Origin: an uncultured Eubacteriales bacterium
GTDB taxonomy: Bacteria > Bacillota_A > Clostridia > Oscillospirales > Oscillospiraceae
Assembly: GCA_949451265.1 (NCBI GenBank)
Contig: CASTQR010000053.1
Coordinates: 1 to 9,117, forward strand
DNA: 9,117 nt
Direction of reading: 5' to 3'
In this document: positions 1 to 5,921 of the stretch, piece by piece
Layout: each line of letters opens with the position of its first letter
How positions within the stretch are numbered: position 1 is the first letter of the stretch
The notes under the pieces: generated by a model
The model's input: the letters and a program-made list of their open reading frames with translations, nothing else
Told to the model about the DNA's origin: nothing
Database searches by the model: none
Position numbers and translations under genes: made by a program

Positions 1-2120
1 GGCCCCAGCTGCGCAAGAGCGGGGAGCCCTATATCATCCACCCCATCGCCGTGGCGGAGATCATCAACGAGCTGGAGCTGGATCAGGACTCCATCGTGGC
101 GGCTTTGCTCCACGACTGCATTGAGGACACCGACTCCACCCACGACGAGATCGCCCGGATGTTCGGCGCCCAGGTGGCGGACCTGGTGGAGGGCGTCACC
201 AAGCTGACCCGGATGCAGTACACCTCCCGGGAGGACGAGCAGATGGAGAATCTGCGCAAGATGTTCATGGCCATGGCCAAGGACGTGCGGGTGATCCTCA
301 TCAAGCTGTGCGACCGCCTCCACAATATGCGCACCCTCCAGTACCAGTCGGACAAGAAGCAGAAGGAGAAGTCCCTGGAGACCATGGAGGTATACGCACC
401 CATTGCCCACCGCCTGGGGATGCAGAAGCTGAAATGGGAGCTGGAGGATCTGGCGCTGAAATACCTGGATCCGGTGGGCTATAACGACGTGGAGCAGGCC
501 CTCCGGGATCTCACCACCGAGAACTCGGAATTTTTGGAGCGGATGCAGAAGCAGATCGAGGAGCGCCTTCGGGCGGACGGGATCTACTGCACCGTGTACG
601 GGCGGCTGAAGCACCTCTATTCCATCTACCGGAAGATGTACGCCCAGAACAAGACCATCAAGGAGATCTTCGACATCTACGCCTTCCGGGTCATGGTGGA
701 CGACATCCCCGCCTGCTATAATGTGCTGGGCTGCATCCACGATATGTTCAAGCCGGTGCTGGGCCGGTTCAAGGACTATATCGGCACCCCCAAGCCCAAC
801 GGCTACCAGTCCCTGCACACCACGGTGGTGGGCCGGGAGGCCATCCCCTTCGAGGTGCAGATCCGAACCTGGCAGATGCACCAGACGGCGGAGTACGGCG
901 TGGCCGCCCACTGGAAGTACAAGCAGGGCATGGCCAACGAGAAGCTGGGCACGGAGCGGGAGTTCGAGTGGGTGCGCAAGCTGCTGGAGAGCCAGCAGGA
1001 CGCCGACCCGGACGAGTTTGTCCGCACCCTGCGGGTGGATATGTTCTCCGACGAGGTGTTCGTGTTCACCCCCAACGGGGACGTGAAAAGCCTGCCCGCC
1101 GGGGCCACCCCCATCGACTTCGCCTACTCCATCCACTCCGCCGTGGGCAATTCCATGACGGGGGCCCGGGTGAACGGGCGGATCGTCACCTTTGAGACGC
1201 CGCTGAAAAACGGCGATATCGTGGAGATCATCACCTCCAAGAACGCCCACGGCCCCAGCCGGGACTGGATGAAAATCTGCAAGTCCAACGAGGCCCGGAA
1301 CAAGATCCGCCAGTGGTTCAAGAAGGAGCGCCGGGAGGAGAACATCGCCACCGGCCGGGCCATGTTCGAGACGGAGCTGAAGCACGCCGGCCTGTCCATC
1401 GCCGCCATCACCGCCACCGCCGAGCTCACCGACACCCTGCTGCGCCGGGTGCGGTTCGGGGCGCTGGACGAACTGTACGCCGCCATCGGCTACGGCGGCA
1501 TGTCCGCCCAGAAGGCGGTGGGCCGGATGAAGGAGGAGCTCACCCGGCTGGGCCGTCTGGAGCGCCAGCGGGCGGAGCAGGAGGCCCTGCGGGCCGCGGC
1601 CGCCACCGGAGAGGCCATCTTCCCCGCGGGCAAGTCGGGCGCGCCCAAGCCCCGGCACTCGGACAACGGGATCATCGTGGAGGGGCTGGACAACTGCATG
1701 GTGAAGTTCTCCAAGTGCTGCACCCCGGTGCCCGGGGATCCGGTGGTGGGCTTCATCACCAAGGGCTACGGCGTGTCTATCCACCGGCAGGACTGCCCCA
1801 ACGCCGACCCCGCCCGGCGCAAGCCGGGGGAGGCGGGCCGCTGGGTAAAGGTGTCCTGGGCGGAGGCCGGGGAGGACGCCCACTTCCGCACGTCGCTGGA
1901 AATTTCGGCCAAGGACCGGGACGGGCTGGCCCTGGATGTGGCCATGGCCCTGTCCGCCCAGAAGGTGAAGCTCAACAACATCTCCGCCCGGAGCCAGCCG
2001 GACGGGTACGCCATGGTGAACCTGGAGCTGTCTGTGAAGGACAAGGCGGAGCTGTCCGCCGTGATCAATAAGCTGTCGGCGGTGCCGGGGGTGTTCTTAG
2101 TCCGGCGGGCGGGGGGGTAG
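1..2120 (+). CDS. relA: Bifunctional (p)ppGpp synthetase/hydrolase, RelA/SpoT family (5' partial)
   Basis: Makes (p)ppGpp from ATP and GTP/GDP in the stringent response and also hydrolyses it; cytoplasmic and ribosome-associated. The reading frame is open from base 3 to TAG at 2118-2120, giving 705 visible residues. It enters already inside the HD domain (RKSGEPYIIHPIAVAEI), so the true start lies upstream, with about 30-50 residues missing. The HD hydrolase motif HDCIED (bases 111-128) and DRLHNMRTL are intact. The synthetase domain (about 590-925) has YSIYRKM, FDIYAFRV, NGYQSLHTT and EVQIRTWQMHQTAEYG. RFKD at 765-776 is the RxKD signature of bifunctional enzymes, as opposed to the ExDD of synthetase-only RelA. 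A TGS domain follows (about 1047-1235), then a helical region, the Cys-Cys zinc-finger-like region (CC at 1716-1721, then IHRQDCPN) and a C-terminal ACT domain (about 1880-2112). Both activities look intact. No clear T-tract terminator follows the stop. Confidence 0.97.
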   Translation, partial: PQLRKSGEPYIIHPIAVAEIINELELDQDSIVAALLHDCIEDTDSTHDEIARMFGAQVADLVEGVTKLTRMQYTSREDEQMENLRKMFMAMAKDVRVILIKLCDRLHNMRTLQYQSDKKQKEKSLETMEVYAPIAHRLGMQKLKWELEDLALKYLDPVGYNDVEQALRDLTTENSEFLERMQKQIEERLRADGIYCTVYGRLKHLYSIYRKMYAQNKTIKEIFDIYAFRVMVDDIPACYNVLGCIHDMFKPVLGRFKDYIGTPKPNGYQSLHTTVVGREAIPFEVQIRTWQMHQTAEYGVAAHWKYKQGMANEKLGTEREFEWVRKLLESQQDADPDEFVRTLRVDMFSDEVFVFTPNGDVKSLPAGATPIDFAYSIHSAVGNSMTGARVNGRIVTFETPLKNGDIVEIITSKNAHGPSRDWMKICKSNEARNKIRQWFKKERREENIATGRAMFETELKHAGLSIAAITATAELTDTLLRRVRFGALDELYAAIGYGGMSAQKAVGRMKEELTRLGRLERQRAEQEALRAAAATGEAIFPAGKSGAPKPRHSDNGIIVEGLDNCMVKFSKCCTPVPGDPVVGFITKGYGVSIHRQDCPNADPARRKPGEAGRWVKVSWAEAGEDAHFRTSLEISAKDRDGLALDVAMALSAQKVKLNNISARSQPDGYAMVNLELSVKDKAELSAVINKLSAVPGVFLVRRAGG

Positions 2121-2172
2121 CCCCCTCCCCCGTGACCCCTGCCCCCTCGCGGGGGACGCGCCTCCGGCGGGG

Positions 2173-2202
2173 GTTACTTTCTCTCACGCGAGAGAAAGTA
2201 AC
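2173..2202. repeat. Perfect 13-bp stem palindrome with 4-nt loop
   Basis: The left arm GTTACTTTCTCTC (2173-2185) is the exact reverse complement of the right arm GAGAGAAAGTAAC (2190-2202), separated by the loop ACGC. The sequence continues CAAAGAGCGC with no T-run, and on the opposite strand it is followed by GC-rich sequence, so an intrinsic terminator is unlikely. The AGAAAGTAACCAAAGA-type sequence resembles short palindromic repeats that I recall occurring many times in some bacterial genomes. The copy number in this genome cannot be seen from a single window. Confidence 0.75.
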
Positions 2203-2213
2203 CAAAGAGCGCG

Positions 2214-2234
2214 CATAGGGGCTGTGCCCCTATG
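2214..2234. repeat. Perfect 9-bp inverted repeat with 3-nt loop
   Basis: CATAGGGGC (2214-2222) and GCCCCTATG (2226-2234) are exact reverse complements around the loop TGT. It lies 11 bases after the 13-bp palindrome, so the two hairpins stand in tandem and probably belong to the same repeat unit. No U-tract follows: the next bases are TACCCCC. Confidence 0.65.
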
Positions 2235-2399
2235 TACCCCCTTTCGGGCTTGGAATCCGTGTCCGAAGGTTTCCGGCGCCAGCGGGCCGGGACTGGTTTC
2301 TCCCCGATTGGTGCTGCCGCTTGTGTCTGTGTACTGAAAAGCAGGTGGGGCCCACGGTTCCGCGCCTGAGTGGTGAGGTGTTTTTTCGTTTATTGTTGC

Positions 2400-2420
2400 A
2401 AAGGAGCATGATTTCAAGTG
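2400..2420 (+). promoter_or_regulatory. Ribosome binding site deciding the GTG start of the ATP-grasp gene
   Basis: AAAGGAG (2400-2406) is a strong Shine-Dalgarno sequence 11 nt before the GTG at 2418-2420. An in-frame TGA lies at 2409-2411, so no start further upstream is possible. An ATG at 2408 is in another frame, sits only one base from the Shine-Dalgarno and closes after seven codons; it is not a credible start. Confidence 0.7.
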
Positions 2421-3629
2421 TCGGAGCATAAATTCCAGCCGCTGCTGTTCGGCGGCGATATCAATGTGTACAGCGTGGCCCGGGCCTTCCATGAGGCGTA
2501 TGGGGTGAAAAGCATCGCCTACGGTAAATTTGTGTCCTTCCCCTGCGCCTACAGCTCCATCATCGACTACCGCCCCTGCGTGGAGAACGAGGACGCGGGT
2601 GTGTTCCTCCAGCATGTGAAGGATGTGGCGGCGGAATGCGCGGACAAGACGGTGTTGGTGATCGGCTGCGGGGACAGCTATGTGAAGCTGGCGGCCCATC
2701 TGCGGGACCAGTTCCCGCCCAACGTGAAGTGTAACTATATCAGCGGCGAGCTGATGGACAAGCTCACCGACAAGGAGCAGTTCTACGCCCTGTGCGATCA
2801 ATACGGCATCGACCACCCGGCCACTTTCGTTTACGACGGCGGGATGGGCCACGACTTCACCCTGCCCTGGGGGGCGCCCTATATTGCCAAGCCCGCTGAC
2901 GGGGTGGCCTACTGGGCCACTGGGCACAACGAGCTGAAGAAGGTGTACCTCTGTCAGAGCTGGGAGGAGCTGCTGTCCGCGCTGGACGAGGTCTATGCCG
3001 CGGGCTATCCGGGCAAGATGATTTTGCAGGAGTTCGTCCCCGGGGACGACACCTATATGCGGGTACTGACCAACTACTCGGACACCTACGGCAAGGTGAG
3101 GCTCATGTGCCTGGGCCACGTGCTGCTGGAGGAGCACTCCCCCCACGGCATTGGAAACCACGCCGTCATCATCACGGAGCACGACCAGGGCCTCTGCGAG
3201 AAGATCCGGGGGATGCTGGAGGACATCGGCTACGTGGGCTTTTCCAACTTCGATATCAAGTTCGACCAGCGGGACGGGAAATACAAGGCCTTCGAGATCA
3301 ATACCCGCCAGGGCCGGAGCAATTACTATGTCACCGGGTCTGGCCACAACATCGCCCGGTACCTGGTGGGCGACCTGGTGGAGGGGAAGGAGCTGCCCCT
3401 GACGGTGGTGGAAAACCGCTCCCTGTGGCGGATGCTGCCCCGGCGGCTGGCTTACAAGTTTATTCCAAAACGCTATCACCAGGAGATGAGGGCCCTGATC
3501 CGGGCGGGGGCCGACCGCCATTCCATGGAGTACCGGCCCGACTACACCACCAAGCGGATCTGGCGGGTTTGGAAGAACCATATCGGCTGCTGGGTGCGGT
3601 TCAGCAAATACTGCAAAAAACCGGAGTGA
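2418..3629 (+). CDS. ATP-grasp carboxylate-amine ligase, D-aspartate ligase (Asl)-like
   Basis: A 403-residue soluble ATP-grasp enzyme. The order is a pre-ATP-grasp Rossmann-like N-terminal domain (about 1-110; LLFGGDINVYSVARAFHEAYG, VIGCGDSYVK), then the ATP-grasp domain (about 115-325). ATP-binding Lys is probably K158 (YIAKPADG). ILQEFVPGDDTYMRVL (202-217) and GIGNHAVIITE are present, and the metal ligands are probably D279 (FDIKFD) with E293/N295 (FEINTRQGRS). A basic C-terminal region follows. The length and the GDDT-MRVL, CLG--LLE, GIGNHA and RQGRS blocks match what I recall of the D-aspartate ligase of Enterococcus/Lactococcus. That enzyme joins D-Asp to the side-chain amine of residue 3 of a UDP-MurNAc-peptide, and it likewise sits beside an aspartate racemase gene. 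Here it is the first gene of a tight operon with a racemase and a MurE-like ligase. The substrate is inferred; many homologues are annotated only as carboxylate-amine ligase. Confidence 0.85.
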   Translation: MSEHKFQPLLFGGDINVYSVARAFHEAYGVKSIAYGKFVSFPCAYSSIIDYRPCVENEDAGVFLQHVKDVAAECADKTVLVIGCGDSYVKLAAHLRDQFPPNVKCNYISGELMDKLTDKEQFYALCDQYGIDHPATFVYDGGMGHDFTLPWGAPYIAKPADGVAYWATGHNELKKVYLCQSWEELLSALDEVYAAGYPGKMILQEFVPGDDTYMRVLTNYSDTYGKVRLMCLGHVLLEEHSPHGIGNHAVIITEHDQGLCEKIRGMLEDIGYVGFSNFDIKFDQRDGKYKAFEINTRQGRSNYYVTGSGHNIARYLVGDLVEGKELPLTVVENRSLWRMLPRRLAYKFIPKRYHQEMRALIRAGADRHSMEYRPDYTTKRIWRVWKNHIGCWVRFSKYCKKPE

Positions 3630-3635
3630 TGCCCA

Positions 3636-4343
3636 ATGAAGCAGGAAGCTAAATTAGGGGTGCTGGGGGGCATGGGCCCCCAGGCCACCCAGGTCTTTTA
3701 CCAGTTCGTGCTGGACCGCACCGATGCCGCCCGGGACCAGGATCACCTGCCCGCCGTGATTTTGTCCGACACCGGGATACCCGACCGCACCGCCGCCATC
3801 CTCTCCGGGGACACGGAGGGGCTGTACCGGCGGCTGCTGGGAGACGCGAAGCTGCTGGAGGGCTGCGGCTGCACGGCGCTGGCCATCCCCTGCAATACCT
3901 CCCACTACTTTGCCGACCGCTTGCAGGGGGAGATCGGCGTGCCCATCATCCATATGCTGCGGGAGACGGCAAAGCTGCTGGCCTCCCAGGGAAAGCGCCG
4001 CCCCGGCATCCTGGGCACCGACGGCACTATCCGCACCGGGCTTTACCAGCGGGAGTGCGCCGCCTTCGGCATGGAGGCCGCTGTCCCCGACCGGGAGTCC
4101 CAGACCCTGGTGATGTCCATCATCTACGACGAGATCAAGCAGGGGGAGAAGGGCAGCCGGGACAAGTTCGCCCACATCGACCGGGCCATCCGGGGACTGG
4201 GGTGCGACTGCGCCATTCTGGCCTGCACCGAGCTGTCCGTGTTCTCCACCTACCACCCCCTGCCCCCCTTCTATGTGGACGCCATGATGGTGCTGGCGGA
4301 GCGGGCGGTGGAGTGCTGCGGCTATCCCCTGCGAACCATTTAG
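3636..4343 (+). CDS. Aspartate/glutamate-type racemase, PLP-independent
   Basis: A 235-residue protein of the Asp/Glu/hydantoin racemase family, which interconverts L- and D-acidic amino acids by a two-cysteine acid/base mechanism without cofactor. Visible motifs are GVLGGMGP near the N-terminus (8-15), the first catalytic cysteine C86 in IPCNTSH, the phosphate/carboxylate-binding-type GILGTDGT (124-131), and the second cysteine C197 in LACTELS. Both cysteines are present, so the enzyme should be active. The start ATG lies 6 nt after the TGA of the ATP-grasp gene, with GGAG at 3623-3626 as ribosome binding site inside that gene's last codons, so the two are translationally close or coupled. 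Its probable job is to supply the D-amino acid used by the neighbouring ATP-grasp ligase. Asp versus Glu cannot be decided from these motifs alone. Confidence 0.92.
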   Translation: MKQEAKLGVLGGMGPQATQVFYQFVLDRTDAARDQDHLPAVILSDTGIPDRTAAILSGDTEGLYRRLLGDAKLLEGCGCTALAIPCNTSHYFADRLQGEIGVPIIHMLRETAKLLASQGKRRPGILGTDGTIRTGLYQRECAAFGMEAAVPDRESQTLVMSIIYDEIKQGEKGSRDKFAHIDRAIRGLGCDCAILACTELSVFSTYHPLPPFYVDAMMVLAERAVECCGYPLRTI

Positions 4344-4347
4344 GAGG
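4342..4347 (+). promoter_or_regulatory. Ribosome binding site of the MurE-like gene overlapping the racemase stop
   Basis: AGGAGG, a full Shine-Dalgarno core, lies 8 nt before the ATG at 4356 and overlaps the TAG stop of the racemase (4341-4343). This fixes the start and supports one polycistronic transcript. Confidence 0.8.
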
Positions 4348-4355
4348 CGGTTGTT

Positions 4356-5873
4356 ATGGAGCTGACACGGTATCCCCTGGGGGAGTACTGCGGATTATTG
4401 GACAAGCTGGGTTTATTGTCCGCCCCCCTGCCCGGCGGGCTGGAGCTGGGGCGCGCCGTGGAGCTGGTGTCCTGCAATTCCCAGGACGCGGTTCCCGGCA
4501 CCCTATTCCTCTGCAAGGGGGCCCGCTTCAAGGCGGAGTATCTGGCGGACGCCGCCCGCCGGGGGGCCTTCGCCTATGTGAGCGAGGCGCCCTATCCGGG
4601 GGTGCCCCTGCCCTGCATCCTCACCTCCGATATGCGGCAGGCTATGGCGCGGCTGGCGGTGCTGTATTACAACGACCCTGCTTCCAAGCTGAAGGTGATC
4701 GGCGTCACCGGCACCAAGGGGAAATCCACCACCGCCTACTACCTGAGCTATATCCTCAACGAATATCTGGCCCCCCAGGGGAAGCGGTGCGGGGTGATCT
4801 CGTCCATCGGCACCTACGATGGGGTGGAGGAGTTCGAGTCCCACCTCACCACCCCGGAGCCCCTGGACCTGCAAAAGCATTTTTACAATGCCCTGGCCTC
4901 CGGGCTGGAGTGCGTGGTGATGGAGGCGTCCTCCCAGGCGCTGAAGTACCACCGCACCCTGGGGGTGAAATTCGCCGCCGCCGCGTTTTTGAACATCGGC
5001 GCCGACCACATCTCCCCCATCGAGCACCCGGACTTTGACGATTACTTCCACTCCAAGCTGAAGCTGTTCGCCCAGGCGGATCAGTGCTGCGTGAATCTGG
5101 ACTGTGATCATGCCGGGGAGATCCTGGAGGCCGCCCGGGCCGCCTGCCCCACGGTGTTCACCTTCTCCCGGCACAACCCCGCCGCCGGCGTGTACGCCCA
5201 CGATGTCCGCAAGGTGGGCGGGGACATCCTGTTCCAGGTGGAGGCGGCCCGGCTGGGCGGGGTGTACCGCCTGACCATGCCGGGGCTGTTCAATGTGGAC
5301 AACGCCCTGGCGGCCATCGCCGTCTGCCAGGGGCTGGGCCTGCCGCCGGAGCCCGTCCGGGCGGGGCTGGCCAAGGCCAGGGCTCCCGGCCGGATGGAGG
5401 TCTACGCCAGCGAAGCCGGGGACGTGACCGCCATCGTGGACTACGCCCACAACCGCATGAGCTTTGAGACCCTGTTCCGCTCCGCCGCCCAGGAGTATCC
5501 GGGGCGCAGAATGGTGGCGGTGTTCGGCTGTCCGGGGAAGAAGGCCCTCGACCGCCGCCGGGACTTAGGCGAGGTGGCGGGGGAGTACGCCGATCTGGTC
5601 CTCCTCACCGAGGAGGACTCTGGGGAGGAGGACACCCTCTCGATTTGTCAGGAGATCGCCTCCCACGTGGCCTGCGAATGCCGGATCGAGCCCAACCGGG
5701 GGGAGGCCATCCGGCAGGCGGTGCTGTCCTGCCGGGAGCCCTCCGTGCTGCTGATCACCGGCAAGGGGGCGGAGACCCGGCAGAAGCGGGGGCTGGCGTA
5801 TATCGACACGCCATCGGACGTGGACTACGTGAAAGCCTTCCTCCGGGAGTACGATGCCCGCCGGGGCCGCTGA
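4356..5873 (+). CDS. MurE-like Mur ligase (UDP-MurNAc-tripeptide synthetase family), non-DNPR type
   Basis: A 505-residue, three-domain ATP-dependent amide ligase. An N-terminal MurE-type nucleotide-sugar domain (about 1-110; VSCNSQDAVPGTLFLCKGARF) is followed by the central ATPase with P-loop VTGTKGKSTT (117-126). Other central motifs are HLTTPEPLDLQ, VMEASSQAL, and the probable carbamylated lysine K234 (YFHSKLKLF). The C-terminal domain has VDYAHNRMSFE (361-371), VFGCPGKKALDRRRDLGE and LLITGKGAE (465-473). MurE enzymes that add meso-DAP carry DNPR in the loop after ILTS; here the aligned stretch is T-E-E-D-S-G-E-E-D (418-426), with no Asn, Pro or Arg. GKGHE is also altered to GKGAE, though the Glu is kept. 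The usual DAP contacts are thus lost, and the added amino acid is probably something else. It is the third gene of the operon with the D-Asp-ligase-like and racemase genes. It is likely a paralogue of a housekeeping murE located elsewhere. Confidence 0.9.
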   Translation: MELTRYPLGEYCGLLDKLGLLSAPLPGGLELGRAVELVSCNSQDAVPGTLFLCKGARFKAEYLADAARRGAFAYVSEAPYPGVPLPCILTSDMRQAMARLAVLYYNDPASKLKVIGVTGTKGKSTTAYYLSYILNEYLAPQGKRCGVISSIGTYDGVEEFESHLTTPEPLDLQKHFYNALASGLECVVMEASSQALKYHRTLGVKFAAAAFLNIGADHISPIEHPDFDDYFHSKLKLFAQADQCCVNLDCDHAGEILEAARAACPTVFTFSRHNPAAGVYAHDVRKVGGDILFQVEAARLGGVYRLTMPGLFNVDNALAAIAVCQGLGLPPEPVRAGLAKARAPGRMEVYASEAGDVTAIVDYAHNRMSFETLFRSAAQEYPGRRMVAVFGCPGKKALDRRRDLGEVAGEYADLVLLTEEDSGEEDTLSICQEIASHVACECRIEPNRGEAIRQAVLSCREPSVLLITGKGAETRQKRGLAYIDTPSDVDYVKAFLREYDARRGR

Positions 5874-5884
5874 ACAAAACGGAA

Positions 5885-5912
5885 CAGGAGCGCCGCGTTC
5901 GCGGCGCTCCTG
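5885..5912. terminator. Hairpin between convergent genes, probable shared terminator
   Basis: CAGGAGCGCCGC (5885-5896) pairs perfectly with GCGGCGCTCCTG (5901-5912) around the loop GTTC, a 12-bp stem. It lies 11 nt after the MurE-like stop and 9 nt beyond the pullulanase stop on the other strand. Read on the minus strand the stem is followed by TTCCGTTTTGTTC, a fair U-rich tail, so it should terminate pulA transcription. On the plus strand the tail (CGCTGTGCGTTATTG) is poor, so termination of the operon there is less certain. Confidence 0.8.
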
Positions 5913-5921
5913 CGCTGTGCG

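Larger units (their letters stand above)
2121..2417. other. Intergenic region rich in GC hairpins, repeat-like
   Basis: About 297 bases between relA and the ATP-grasp gene. I see no convincing coding sequence. The stretch starts with C- and G-runs that can fold (CCCCC at 2142-2146 with GGGGG at 2151-2155; CGCC at 2159-2162 with GGCG at 2166-2169). It continues with two perfect hairpins at 2173-2202 and 2214-2234, and a CCGGC/GCCGG pair at 2273-2277/2286-2290. It ends in a T6 run at 2381-2386 just before the next gene's ribosome binding site. None of the hairpins is followed directly by a U-tract, so this is not a textbook terminator. I could not find a well-spaced -35/-10 pair for the downstream operon. 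The overall look is that of a dispersed repeat unit inserted between genes; that is inference. Confidence 0.6.

Noticed and set aside
2173..2202. Palindrome as the intrinsic terminator of relA
   Set aside because: No U-tract follows on either strand, and the stem's lower half is AT-rich rather than GC-rich.
2408..2431. Seven-codon upstream ORF (M-I-S-S-V-G-A) overlapping the ATP-grasp start
   Set aside because: Its ATG is one base from the Shine-Dalgarno, too close for initiation. There are no repeated codons that would suggest attenuation.
2184..3581. Long open frame on the minus strand (465 codons) opposite the ATP-grasp gene
   Set aside because: It is the antisense shadow of a well-supported enzyme gene in GC-rich DNA. 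The composition is repetitive, no family motifs are seen, and it runs through the hairpin region.
4055..5038. Alternative plus-strand frame across the racemase/MurE-like junction
   Set aside because: Gly/Arg/Pro-rich out-of-frame translation of two clear genes, crossing their boundary.
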